Notes: generated by a model from the sequence alone, not told the origin. A stretch of 64,000 nucleotides of DNA from Thalassospira sp. HF15 (GCF_011806525.1 NZ_JAAVKI010000003.1:248001-312000); one strand, 5' to 3'; positions 26,018-34,774 are shown, counted from the first letter of the stretch. Program-made: numbers and translations.

Positions 26018-26827
26018 TCAGGCTACCTGCTCGTCTTCGTCTGAGTCATCGTCTTCTTCGCCGAGATAGGCTTTCTTGACGTGCTTGTTGGCCATCACAT
26101 CATCAGGCAGGCCTTCGGCAATCTTGCGACCGAAATCAAGGACCATCACCCGGTTGGAGATGTCCATGACAACCCCCATGTCGTGCTCGATCATGACAAC
26201 GGTCATGCCCCACTCTTCGTTGAGGTCGATGATGAAGCGTGCCATGTCCTCTTTTTCTTCGAGGTTCATGCCCGCCATCGGCTCATCCAGCAGGATCAGG
26301 TCGGGGCGCAACGCCACCGCGCGCGCAAGCTCAACGCGTTTGCGCAACCCATAGGAAAGCGTGCCTGCAGTTGCCTTGCGGATGTGGGAAATCTCGAGGA
26401 AATCGATCACGTCTTCACAGAAACGACGATGCTCAAGCTCTTCCTTCTGCGCCCCGCCAAACCAATAGAGCGGCCCGTTTACGAAGTTGTTCTTAAGCAG
26501 GTGATGACGGCCAACCATGATGTTATCAAGCACATTCATGTGCCCGAAAAGCGCCAGGTTCTGGAACGTACGACCAATGCCAAGCTCTGCCCGGTCATTG
26601 GGTTTAAGCCCGGTAACATCCTGTCCCTTGAACGACACAGAACCCATTGTCGGGGTGTAGCGCCCAGATACACAGTTCAGCATGGATGTCTTGCCCGCAC
26701 CGTTCGGGCCAATAATCGAAAAAAGCTCGCCCGGCTGAACGGAGAAGCTGACATCACTCAGCGCACGCACACCGCCGAAAACAAGCGACACGTCGCTAAT
26801 CTCTAGAATAGGACTCTGTGACGTCAT
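26018..26827 (-). CDS. livG: LivG-type ABC transporter ATPase
   Basis: This 269-residue ATPase has Walker A GPNGAGKTS (about residues 38-46), Q-loop FQNLALF, the signature region in LSYGLRKRVELARA, Walker B LILLDEP with MAGMN, and the H-loop histidine in VMIEHDMG. These are standard for LivG. The C-terminus is odd: it ends with an acidic run (EEDDDSDEDEQVA) just after the normal LivG end YLG. LivF in the same operon has a basic tail instead. This is the first gene of the seven-gene operon; the promoter should lie in the gap up to 27636. Confidence 0.91.
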   Translation of the reverse strand: MTSQSPILEISDVSLVFGGVRALSDVSFSVQPGELFSIIGPNGAGKTSMLNCVSGRYTPTMGSVSFKGQDVTGLKPNDRAELGIGRTFQNLALFGHMNVLDNIMVGRHHLLKNNFVNGPLYWFGGAQKEELEHRRFCEDVIDFLEISHIRKATAGTLSYGLRKRVELARAVALRPDLILLDEPMAGMNLEEKEDMARFIIDLNEEWGMTVVMIEHDMGVVMDISNRVMVLDFGRKIAEGLPDDVMANKHVKKAYLGEEDDDSDEDEQVA

Positions 26828-26992
26828 GCCGTCGCATTCCTCCCTGACTTGGGCCGCAAATGCCGCAGAACCGCAATTCGGGCTCTCACGTGCAAAATTC
26901 GCAAACCACTGTTCAGTTTCCCTGATGATGTGTCGGTTTATTTTATGACCCTGACCTTACGGAAACCGGGCTTGACACATTTAATAGGCATT

Positions 26993-27021
26993 TAAGTACC
27001 AATTTCAGCATATTGCGTCAA
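26993..27021 (-). promoter_or_regulatory. Possible promoter of the transporter/ligase operon
   Basis: On the minus strand TTGACG (27021-27016) is followed after 17 bases by TACTTA (26998-26993). The -35 match is good and the -10 match poor. It lies about 165 bases before the livG start codon. Confidence 0.3.
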
Positions 27022-27250
27022 TGCAATGATTCTCAAGGGGTTGAGACTTTTCTACAAATTCGCACCGCACAATTATTTGCTGGCAGAAAACTCCGACCAT
27101 TCTACCCTTAATTACGTAACGTTATCGCAGGGTGCGACTATTTTGGGCCGAACCTGATCGCCGCATTGCAAAAAATTTTCGCGATCATGCACCGCACAAT
27201 TCCCAACCCGGCAGCCAAGCCGCTTTAATATGCGTATGCGTTCCATCTGA

Positions 27251-27273
27251 ACCGACTCCGGCAAGGAGTCGGT
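27251..27273. other. Orphan perfect hairpin upstream of acnA
   Basis: ACCGACTCC and GGAGTCGGT pair perfectly over nine bases around GGCAA. Neither strand has a T run after it. It could be the core of a small RNA, an mRNA leader element, or a protein-binding site. Confidence 0.45.
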
Positions 27274-27534
27274 GTCACAGTCTGCCAATCGCTCGGAATG
27301 GAAAAACAGCAGTCGCTGGCGCGGTTATCCGCCCGCTTTGAAAAAAGCAGACTCCACAAACAACGCTACTATTGAAAGGCAAATATCCGCGGCACATATC
27401 GACTATAGGTTTTTTATCGCTTGTTGGACTTTACCAATACGCTGTGATCAATGGGTTTTCCCCAATACCCCTTTTCGGGGTCTGGACTTTCATGGGGAAT
27501 TGTGGTGTAACCCCGTTGCACATAGATATGTAGC

Positions 27535-27550
27535 CGTGACCCGCGTCACG
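27535..27550. promoter_or_regulatory. CRP/FNR-family-like dyad in the acnA leader or promoter
   Basis: CGTGAC-CCGC-GTCACG is a perfect six-base inverted repeat. Written as GTGA-N6-TCAC it has the half-site spacing of CRP/FNR-family operators. It lies about 87 bases before the acnA start codon. Confidence 0.45.
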
Positions 27551-27636
27551 CAACACAGATAGCCCACCGCTCGGCGCTCCGACGGTCGGGGTGTCTTGTC
27601 ACGACAAGCCCTTTTAACCACCTTGAGGAGGGTCTG

Positions 27637-30324
27637 ATGTCCATTTGTGGCAAAGACAACCTGAAAACGCGCCGCACGCTGAAAGTCGGGGACAAGTCCT
27701 TCGACTATTACAGCCTCAAAGTTGCTTCCGAGAAATTCGGCGACGTTTCAAAACTTCCCTTCACGCTGAAAGTCGTTCTTGAGAACCTTCTGCGTTACGA
27801 AGACGATTTCACCGTTAAAACCGAAGATGTCAAAGCTGTTGTTGATTGGCTCAAAGAGCACAAAAGCAGCCACGAGATCAACTATCGTCCGGCCCGCGTT
27901 CTGATGCAGGACTTCACCGGCGTTCCCGCCGTCGTTGACCTTGCCGCGATGCGCGATGCCGTCGTCAACATGGGCGGTGACGCCCAGAAGGTGAACCCGC
28001 TTTCACCGGTTGACCTCGTCATTGACCACTCGGTCATGATCGATTTCTTTGGCACCGACGACGCACTCGACAAGAACATGGAAGTCGAGTTCGAACGTAA
28101 CGGCGAACGCTATGGCTTCCTGCGTTGGGGTCAGAATGCGTTCAACAACTTCCGCATCGTTCCGCCGGGGGCCGGTATCTGCCACCAGGTGAACGTCGAG
28201 CATCTCGCAAAGGTCGTTTGGACCGGCGAAGACGCAGACGGCAAAACCGTTGCTTATCCGGATACGCTGGTTGGTACTGACTCCCACACCACCATGGTGA
28301 ACGGCCTTGCTGTTCTGGGTTGGGGTGTTGGCGGTCTCGAAGCCGAGGCAGCAATGCTCGGTCAGCCGATCTCGATGCTGATCCCGGAAGTTGTCGGCTT
28401 CAAGCTGACCGGTTCCATGAAAGAAGGCATTACCGCAACTGACCTTGTTCTGCGTGTCGTTCAGATGCTGCGTGAAAAAGGCGTTGTCGGCAAATTCGTC
28501 GAATTCTATGGCGATGCGCTTGCACATATGAGCCTGCCGGACCGTGCGACCATTGGTAACATGGCCCCGGAATATGGCGCGACTTGCGGCTTCTTCCCGA
28601 TTGATGACGAAACGCTCAACTACATGCGTGCGACCGGTCGTGACGAAGACCAGATCGCACTTGTTGAAGCATATGCCAAAGAACAGGGCATGTGGGGCGA
28701 TCCGGCACACGAAGCCGAATACACCGCAACGCTTGAACTTGACATCTCGACGGTTGAGCCGGCCCTTTCCGGTCCGAAACGTCCGCAGGACCGCGTTCTG
28801 CTGAAAGATGCTGTCTCAAGCTTCAACAAAACCTTTGCCGAAATGGCACCGGGTGTTGATGCCGACCGTTCTGTTCCGGTTTCGAATGAAAACTTCGAAA
28901 TGAAGGACGGTAATGTTGTTATCGCCGCGATCACCTCTTGCACCAACACCTCGAACCCGAGCGTGCTGATCGCAGCAGGTCTTCTGGCGAAAAAGGCTGT
29001 CGAACTTGGCCTGACCAGCAAGCCGTGGGTGAAAACCTCGCTCGCACCGGGTTCGCTGGTTGTTGCCGACTATCTCGAAAAGGCAGGCCTTCAGGATTAT
29101 CTGGACAAGCTTGGCTTTAACATCGCTGGTTTCGGTTGCACCACATGTATCGGTAACTCCGGTCCGCTCGCGGCCCCGATTGCCGGTGCGATTGAAGACA
29201 AGGACATGCTGGTAACAGCAGTTCTGTCTGGTAACCGTAACTTCGAAGGCCGTATCAGCCCGCACGTCAAGGCAAACTACCTTGCCTCGCCGCCGCTGGT
29301 GGTTGCCTATGCCCTTGCCGGTAACCTCAAGATCGATCTGGACAAGGATCCGCTTGGCACCGACAAAGACGGCAACCCTGTCTATATGAAAGACATCTGG
29401 CCGACCAACAAAGAGATCGCAGACACCATTGCGTCCTCGATCTCGGCTGCGATGTACAAAGATCGTTACGACAACATCTTTGCAGGTCCGAAACCGTGGC
29501 AGGCGATTGAAGTCACCGAAGGCGAAACCTTCGCATGGGATGGGAAGTCCACCTATGTTCAGAACCCGCCCTACTTCGTCAACATGGCGAAAGAACCGGG
29601 TGACTTCTCTGAAGTACATGGCGCACGTCCGCTCCTGATTCTGGGTGACTCTGTCACCACCGACCACATTTCCCCGGCCGGTTCGATCAAGGAAGAAAGC
29701 CCTGCAGGTGAATACCTCAAGGCAAACGGCGTTGCGGTTCGCGACTTCAACTCGTATGGCGCACGTCGTGGTAACCACGAAGTCATGATGCGCGGTACCT
29801 TTGCCAACATTCGTATCCGTAACGAAATGGCACCGGGCACCGAAGGTGGTGTTTCGGTTCATTATCCGTCGGGCGAACAGGGCTGGGTCTATGACGTTGC
29901 AATGCGTTATCAGGCCGAAGGCACCCCGCTGGTCGTTGTGGCCGGTAAGGAATACGGCACCGGTTCGTCGCGTGACTGGGCAGCAAAAGGCACCAACCTG
30001 CTTGGCGTCAAAGCTGTTCTGGCCGAAAGCTTCGAACGTATTCACCGTACGAACCTGGTCTGCATGGGCGTTCTGCCACTGCAGTTCAAGAATGGTGAAG
30101 GCCGTGCGACCTACAAGCTTGATGGCTCGGAAACCTTCGACGTTCTTGGCATCGGTGATGGTATCACCCCGCTTCAGGACGTCACGGTTCGCATCACGCG
30201 TAAGGATGGCAGCACCGAAGAGTGCATCGCCACCTGCCGTATCGATACCGAGAACGAAGTTCTCTACTACCAGAACGGCGGCATCCTGCAGTTCGTTCTG
30301 CGTAACATGATGAAAGCTGCCTGA
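27637..30324 (+). CDS. acnA: Aconitate hydratase A
   Basis: This 895-residue enzyme interconverts citrate and isocitrate in the TCA cycle. It carries the three cysteines for the [4Fe-4S] cluster: one in [12 protein letters not shown] (near residue 432) and two in [14 protein letters not shown] (near residues 498 and 501). The swivel-domain substrate motif [10 protein letters not shown] is intact. Length and the start ([17 protein letters not shown]) match bacterial AcnA/IRP-type aconitases. A strong GAGGAGG ribosome site lies seven bases before the ATG. Codon use is strongly biased, as expected for a highly expressed gene. Its 3' end has a decayed second copy 700 bases downstream (31044-31152). 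Confidence 0.97.
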   Translation: MSICGKDNLKTRRTLKVGDKSFDYYSLKVASEKFGDVSKLPFTLKVVLENLLRYEDDFTVKTEDVKAVVDWLKEHKSSHEINYRPARVLMQDFTGVPAVVDLAAMRDAVVNMGGDAQKVNPLSPVDLVIDHSVMIDFFGTDDALDKNMEVEFERNGERYGFLRWGQNAFNNFRIVPPGAGICHQVNVEHLAKVVWTGEDADGKTVAYPDTLVGTDSHTTMVNGLAVLGWGVGGLEAEAAMLGQPISMLIPEVVGFKLTGSMKEGITATDLVLRVVQMLREKGVVGKFVEFYGDALAHMSLPDRATIGNMAPEYGATCGFFPIDDETLNYMRATGRDEDQIALVEAYAKEQGMWGDPAHEAEYTATLELDISTVEPALSGPKRPQDRVLLKDAVSSFNKTFAEMAPGVDADRSVPVSNENFEMKDGNVVIAAITSCTNTSNPSVLIAAGLLAKKAVELGLTSKPWVKTSLAPGSLVVADYLEKAGLQDYLDKLGFNIAGFGCTTCIGNSGPLAAPIAGAIEDKDMLVTAVLSGNRNFEGRISPHVKANYLASPPLVVAYALAGNLKIDLDKDPLGTDKDGNPVYMKDIWPTNKEIADTIASSISAAMYKDRYDNIFAGPKPWQAIEVTEGETFAWDGKSTYVQNPPYFVNMAKEPGDFSEVHGARPLLILGDSVTTDHISPAGSIKEESPAGEYLKANGVAVRDFNSYGARRGNHEVMMRGTFANIRIRNEMAPGTEGGVSVHYPSGEQGWVYDVAMRYQAEGTPLVVVAGKEYGTGSSRDWAAKGTNLLGVKAVLAESFERIHRTNLVCMGVLPLQFKNGEGRATYKLDGSETFDVLGIGDGITPLQDVTVRITRKDGSTEECIATCRIDTENEVLYYQNGGILQFVLRNMMKAA

Positions 30325-30354
30325 TTTCGATCTGAAATCACTGGCTAAATGCTG

Positions 30355-30387
30355 ACACCCCGCCGGATTTCTGGCGGGGTGTTTCTT
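30355..30387 (+). terminator. Intrinsic terminator of acnA
   Basis: ACACCCCGCC pairs perfectly with GGCGGGGTGT over ten bases around an eight-base loop, followed by TTCTT. It lies 30 bases after the acnA stop codon. Confidence 0.88.
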
Positions 30388-30485
30388 ATGTGGACCACTG
30401 TCTTGGGAAAACTGTCAAGCTCGACCAGAAATGCCGGAGATTTAGAGCATTGTCTATCAATGTGGTGAAATGCCCAGATCTAAAC

Positions 30486-31013
30486 TTATTGCCGAGGTAG
30501 ACGATAAACCTCGACCTCGCGTTCACAGGTTGGGTCAATCGTTCTTCGATCAAAGATCATGCCGAGCTTTCGCATGATGCGCGCCGATGCACTGTTCTCG
30601 ATTTGGTATATGCTCACAATATCGGTGATGCCAAGCTCATTGACGCCGAATGAAAGAGCGGCGGCCGCTGCTTCGCTTGCGTAACCTTTCCCCCAGCTGA
30701 GCTTCGAAAATCTCCAACCGATTTCGACGGATGGAAACACTTCGGGCAAGAAGTCCGGCCAAGACAATCCTGTGAAGCCAATCAGCTCACCGGTTTTTCT
30801 GGCTTCGACAGCGAACAACCCGAAGCCCCGTTCGCGCCACTCTTTCTCAAATGACGCGATGTATCGTGCCGCGTCGTCCGCAGTTCGCGTCTTGCCATTA
30901 CCAATGTAGCGCATGACGTCGGGATCACCGCACATTGCCGCAAATGGTGCGTGATCACTAGGCTTCCAGCCTCGTAGCAATAGTCGCTCGGTGTTTATCG
31001 TGTGCTGAGTCAT
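30486..31013 (-). CDS. GNAT-family N-acetyltransferase (RimJ/RimL-like)
   Basis: This 175-residue protein begins INTERLLLRGWKPSD, as do RimJ/RimL-type acetyltransferases. The acetyl-CoA loop is WGKGYASEA within WRFSKLSWGKGYASEAAAAAL, and IENSASARIMRKLGM follows. The substrate is unknown. I take the ATG at 31013: the frame continues upstream to 31133, but that extension is the reverse complement of the aconitase relic and reads like the antisense of acnA, so it is spurious. The gene lies alone between acnA and the relic, on the opposite strand to both, so it may have been placed there when the second aconitase copy was lost. Confidence 0.82.
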   Translation of the reverse strand: MTQHTINTERLLLRGWKPSDHAPFAAMCGDPDVMRYIGNGKTRTADDAARYIASFEKEWRERGFGLFAVEARKTGELIGFTGLSWPDFLPEVFPSVEIGWRFSKLSWGKGYASEAAAAALSFGVNELGITDIVSIYQIENSASARIMRKLGMIFDRRTIDPTCEREVEVYRLPRQ

Positions 31014-31043
31014 GGTGCACTTTAAGCACGTTGCCCAATTACA

Positions 31044-31152
31044 GCAAAGTCCCGCATGTAAATGCCTCAAGACGAGTGGCGTTGCGGTTCGTGACTTCAA
31101 CCCGTAAGGCGCACGCCGTGTTAAGCACGACATTTTGATGAAAGCTGCCTGA
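31044..31152 (+). pseudogene. Relic of the 3' end of a second aconitase gene
   Basis: Bases 31051-31140 align without gaps to acnA 29701-29790, with 72 of 90 positions identical. Translated in the acnA frame it reads GVAVRDFNP, then a stop where acnA has Tyr, then GARRVKHDILMKAA and the normal stop. The last part joins the acnA segment [10 protein letters not shown] directly to the acnA C-terminus MMKAA, skipping 522 bases (174 codons). In acnA the two junction points both read ATGATG (29785 and 30307). The relic is thus truncated at its 5' end, carries an in-frame deletion and a nonsense change, and cannot encode aconitase. Confidence 0.85.
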
Positions 31153-31183
31153 TTTCTTCCTGAAATTTCAGGTTAACATTTCG

Positions 31184-31210
31184 ACATCCCACCGCTTTCC
31201 GTTGAGATGT
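31184..31210 (+). terminator. Eroded terminator of the aconitase relic
   Basis: ACATCCCACCG and CGTTGAGATGT pair over eleven positions with two mismatches around CTTTC, followed by TATTTTCTTT. It lies 31 bases after the relic stop codon, matching the position of the acnA terminator relative to acnA. Confidence 0.6.
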
Positions 31211-31368
31211 TATTTTCTTTCAATTTGCATCTCTCGGAGATGTTCAATCTCCGCGTGCACACTTGATCCAGAACAATTCTTAAGAGCGCGTAATCTGTTA
31301 GGAGTGCCCCCACGAGTCACCCCTTAAAAATAGACGCGAACAAGAACAATCCAGCAGAGCAAACCCTT

Positions 31369-33924
31369 ATGATGCGCCCCACATCCACGGACGGACGCCC
31401 GTCTGGTCTGACGGTCGGTACACTCTCACCCGGAACAGTTTTGAACTGCTCCCCGCAGGCGACCCTTGGCGAAGCCATCACCAAGATGCGTCGTGCCAAC
31501 AGCAGTTCCATCATCGTTGTGGTCGCCAACAAGCCTGTGGGTATTGTTACCGAACATGATTTGCTCTCTTTGCCAGCCACGACTGCCGCAGCACTTTCCG
31601 AACCGGTTTCGACACGTATGTCCGAACCGGTTCACACCATTTCAGTCCACGCTACCCCGCAATCTGCGATCGTGCGTATGCGTGATCGCGGCGTGCGCCA
31701 CCTTGTGACCATTGACGCCGAAGGTTGTCTTGTCGGGATCGTCAGCCAGACTGACCTGATCCGGCACGTTGGTGATAAAAAGCCGTTCATCGCCAATGAT
31801 GTTGCCGATGCTGTGCGCCAATCGACGGTATTTGCACATAAGGACATTCGCGTCTGGGAACTGCGCCAGCGCATGCATTCTGAAAAATGTGACAGCGCGA
31901 TCATTTCCGGTTTCCCCGACGACCTACCGGCAGAGCTGCAAACCGGCATCATTACCGAACGCGATATCCTGCGTCATTTGGCAGATGAGCATGAAAACCT
32001 GACGGCGGGCGATATTGCCACGCGCCCTGTCACTTTCATCCAGCAGGACATGAACCTAGATGATGCGCGCAACCTGATGATGCGTGACAATTTCCGTCAC
32101 CTCGTTGTGCATAACCATCATGGCGAGACCATTGGGGTTTTGTCATTTGCCGACCTGCTGGAATTCATCGAACAGGATTATCTGGTTCATCTCAGCAATC
32201 TGGCCAATGACAGCAGCAACGAACTGACCAAAGCGCGCCAATCGCTTGCCCTTGCCAACAAGCTGATCGAAAATTCACCAGATTGCGTGATGATCTGCAA
32301 CGCGACCGGCGAGATCGAGGCCGTCAACCCCGCCTTTACGCGTGTGACCGGCTATCAGGCCGAGGAAGTCATTGGCAAAACGCCATCCATCCTGAAATCG
32401 GGACGCCAGAACAAGGCATTCTATGACAAGCTCTGGACGGATCTGAGCCGCACCGGGAAATGGGAAGGTGAAATCTGGAATCGCCGCAAGTCGGGCGAGA
32501 TTTATGCCGAATGGCTGTCGATCATGGCCGTGCGTGATGGTGAAGGTGCCGTCACACATTACGCATCAATTTTCACCGACATCAGCGGCCGTGAAAAGAA
32601 CCGCGAGGATGTCCTGCGGATTGCCTTTACCGACGAACTGACCGGCATGCCAAACCGCCGCCGGTTCTCGGAACTGCTGTCCCTTCATATCGGGCGCGCG
32701 CGCAGGGTCGGACGTCCCTTGACCATTGCCATGCTTGATATCGATAACTTCCAGCGTGTGAACAATGCCCTTGGGCATAACACGGGCGATGATGTTCTTG
32801 TTGAAGTCGCCCGCAGGATCAGTCGCGAACTCGGTCAGGACGCCGTTGTTGCGCGTGTTGGTGCCGATGAATTTGCTGCGATCCTGCCGCATGTGAATAC
32901 AGAGCAGGAAGCCTTCGATATCGCCGAAAAATTGCTTACCCGACTGGGTGAAGCACATCTGACCCGCAAGAGCGAGGATGTCTATCTTTCGGCCAGCATC
33001 GGCATTGCATCCTTCCCCGAGGACGCCAACGACACCAGCAACATCATGCGTTGTGCAGAACTTGCGATGATCCAGGCCAAGGAACAGGGACGAAATCGGG
33101 TTGGGCTTTATAGTGTCAATCTGCACAGCCAGAAGGGTGCCGACCTTGCACTTGAAACGGCTCTGCGCCGCGCAATTGACAATGAAGACCTCCATCTGGT
33201 CTATCAGCCGCAATTTGATGCCAAAACAGGTGAGATTGCCGGTGTTGAAGCATTGCTGCGCTGGACCACAGCCGAGGGCAAAACGATCCCGCCATCGACC
33301 TTCATTCCGATTGCCGAGGAAATGGGTGTGATTGGCGAGCTTGGCCGCTGGGTGATCCGTACGGCTTGCAAGCAGTTGGTCGCATGGCGTCAGGAAGGCC
33401 TGCACAATCTGCGCCTTGCGGTGAATGTCTCCGTCCAGCAGTTCTATGGCTCCATGGATTTTGCCGAACAGCTGCGCACCATCATTGTTGACAAGGGCGT
33501 TGCCGCCGACCGGCTGGAAATCGAGATCACCGAAAGCCTGTTCATGCGCAACATTGACGATATGCGGGCCAAGTTGCAGCGCTTGCGTGATCTTGGTGTA
33601 CGGATCGCCCTTGATGACTTTGGAACCGGTTTTTCGAGTCTGAGCTATCTGCGTACATTGCCATTTGATGTCATCAAACTTGATCGCAGTTTTGTCTGGG
33701 ACATTGAAGACGGCCCGGACGGTGAAACTCTTCCGATCACCATCATCAACATGGCACAGAACCTTGGCAAAACCTGTGTCGCAGAGGGCGTTGAAAACAA
33801 TCATCAGCTTGAAGTGCTGCGCCATGCCGGTTGCGATCTCATACAGGGGTATCTGTTGGGGCATCCGATGCCAGCCGACCAGATTTCCGAATTGGCCAAA
33901 TGCCAAAACGCACAGGTTTCTTAG
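31369..33924 (+). CDS. CBS-PAS-GGDEF-EAL cyclic-di-GMP signalling protein
   Basis: This 851-residue soluble protein has four CBS motifs in the first 275 residues (two Bateman pairs, which usually bind adenine nucleotides), a PAS domain at about 300-410, a GGDEF-type domain at about 420-580 and an EAL domain from about 600 to the end. The cyclase motif reads GADEF (498-502), so the second Gly is replaced, and no RxxD site precedes it. The phosphodiesterase half looks intact: EAL at 627-629, DDFGTGFSS and KLDRSFV. Net phosphodiesterase activity controlled by nucleotide binding is a fair inference. The start may be either of two adjacent ATG codons (31369 or 31372). It appears monocistronic. Confidence 0.9.
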   Translation: MMRPTSTDGRPSGLTVGTLSPGTVLNCSPQATLGEAITKMRRANSSSIIVVVANKPVGIVTEHDLLSLPATTAAALSEPVSTRMSEPVHTISVHATPQSAIVRMRDRGVRHLVTIDAEGCLVGIVSQTDLIRHVGDKKPFIANDVADAVRQSTVFAHKDIRVWELRQRMHSEKCDSAIISGFPDDLPAELQTGIITERDILRHLADEHENLTAGDIATRPVTFIQQDMNLDDARNLMMRDNFRHLVVHNHHGETIGVLSFADLLEFIEQDYLVHLSNLANDSSNELTKARQSLALANKLIENSPDCVMICNATGEIEAVNPAFTRVTGYQAEEVIGKTPSILKSGRQNKAFYDKLWTDLSRTGKWEGEIWNRRKSGEIYAEWLSIMAVRDGEGAVTHYASIFTDISGREKNREDVLRIAFTDELTGMPNRRRFSELLSLHIGRARRVGRPLTIAMLDIDNFQRVNNALGHNTGDDVLVEVARRISRELGQDAVVARVGADEFAAILPHVNTEQEAFDIAEKLLTRLGEAHLTRKSEDVYLSASIGIASFPEDANDTSNIMRCAELAMIQAKEQGRNRVGLYSVNLHSQKGADLALETALRRAIDNEDLHLVYQPQFDAKTGEIAGVEALLRWTTAEGKTIPPSTFIPIAEEMGVIGELGRWVIRTACKQLVAWRQEGLHNLRLAVNVSVQQFYGSMDFAEQLRTIIVDKGVAADRLEIEITESLFMRNIDDMRAKLQRLRDLGVRIALDDFGTGFSSLSYLRTLPFDVIKLDRSFVWDIEDGPDGETLPITIINMAQNLGKTCVAEGVENNHQLEVLRHAGCDLIQGYLLGHPMPADQISELAKCQNAQVS

Positions 33925-34021
33925 AAAAAACACTGCAAAATCATTGCGTTTTCAAGCCTCGCCCGGCTTTCAAGGCCTTGTGATTGGTCGGTGATGGTGC
34001 TTTTCAGGCATGATCAGTGTC

Positions 34022-34774
34022 ATGAAAAACGCTCGCCCCCTTTTGAGTGCCCTTGCACTGACCCTGATGACGGTTTCCGGCCCGGCAATCGCGACTGAAA
34101 GCGTTTTGCCGCGCGCCGTTGTCGAACTTTATACCTCGCAAGGATGCAACTCCTGCCCGCCCGCCGATCAGGTCCTGCATGATATGGCAGACCAGCATGA
34201 TGATTTGCTGTTGCTCTCCTACCACGTCGATTACTGGAACTATCTTGGCTGGGAAGACCCGTTTTCCGATGCCCGTTACAGTGCACGACAACGCGACTAC
34301 GCCAACCGCATGCGCGAGCGTTATGTCTATACCCCGCAAGTCATCATTAATGGGGATCACGTCGTTCGCGCCACCGCCAAACAGCAGATCGAAGCGACAA
34401 GCACCGCCGTACCCCCTTTGCTGAACCAGGCGAACATCCATCTGGGCATGCTTGACCCGTCTCAACCGGCAACGGGCACGATTACCTTGCGTGGCGTTGG
34501 CAAACCGGCCCCGGGACAGATTGCCCAAATCTGGCTGATCGGGTTTGATCGCGAACATCAACGTGACGTGCTGTCGGGGGAAAACGCTGGCAAGCGGCTG
34601 GTAAATGCCAATGTCGTGCGCGAAATGGTCAGTCTTGGCCAGTGGAATGGCACCAGTCAGCAGAAAATCCCCTTTGCCATGGCTGCCTCCTATGACGGCG
34701 GTATTGCGGTTTTGATCCAGAATGGTCGGGGTGGCCCGATCAGCGGTGCCGCCATGATCCGCTTTGGCGACTAG
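34022..34774 (+). CDS. DUF1223 secreted thioredoxin-like protein
   Basis: This 250-residue precursor has a Sec signal peptide (MKNARPLLSALALTLMTVSGPAIA, cleavage near residue 24). The mature domain starts with VVELYTSQGCNSCPPADQVL, in which C42 and C45 form a CxxC typical of the DUF1223 family with a thioredoxin-like fold. The conserved HVDYWNYLGWEDPFS and TPQVIINGDHVV segments are also present. The function of DUF1223 is not established; a periplasmic thiol-redox role is plausible. It lies just upstream of the cytochrome c maturation operon, where a thiol-handling protein would make sense. The ATG at 34022 is preferred over 34010 because it gives a clean signal peptide. Confidence 0.82.
   Translation: MKNARPLLSALALTLMTVSGPAIATESVLPRAVVELYTSQGCNSCPPADQVLHDMADQHDDLLLLSYHVDYWNYLGWEDPFSDARYSARQRDYANRMRERYVYTPQVIINGDHVVRATAKQQIEATSTAVPPLLNQANIHLGMLDPSQPATGTITLRGVGKPAPGQIAQIWLIGFDREHQRDVLSGENAGKRLVNANVVREMVSLGQWNGTSQQKIPFAMAASYDGGIAVLIQNGRGGPISGAAMIRFGD

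Larger units (their letters stand above)
26828..27636. other. 809-base gene-free region between divergent livG operon and acnA
   Basis: No convincing coding region is present; short open frames here have no domain-like content and poor codon pattern. The region must hold the promoters of both divergent transcripts. Visible structure: a possible minus-strand promoter (26993-27021), a 13-base direct repeat GCACCGCACAATT at 27062-27074 and 27189-27201, overlapping palindromes TTACGTAA and TAACGTTA at 27112-27124, a perfect hairpin at 27251-27273, a small hairpin at 27467-27481, and a GTGA-N6-TCAC dyad at 27535-27550. A strong ribosome site GAGGAGG (27624-27630) precedes acnA. Confidence 0.7.

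Noticed and set aside
26972-26977. TTGACA on the plus strand as an acnA promoter
   Set aside because: No suitable -10 box follows at 16-18 bases and the site is more than 650 bases before acnA.
28816-30045. Long minus-strand open frame inside acnA (409 codons)
   Set aside because: It lies opposite a highly biased, clearly real gene, has no recognisable domain, and is rich in Cys, His and Arg as expected for an antisense shadow.
31014-31133. Longer N-terminus for the GNAT gene
   Set aside because: The extra residues are the antisense reading of the aconitase relic and match the antisense of acnA; the ATG at 31013 gives a normal GNAT start.
30325-31368. Mobile element as cause of the acnA duplication
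   Set aside because: No transposase, terminal inverted repeats or target-site duplication are visible around the GNAT gene or the relic; the deletion is explained by the ATGATG repeats.
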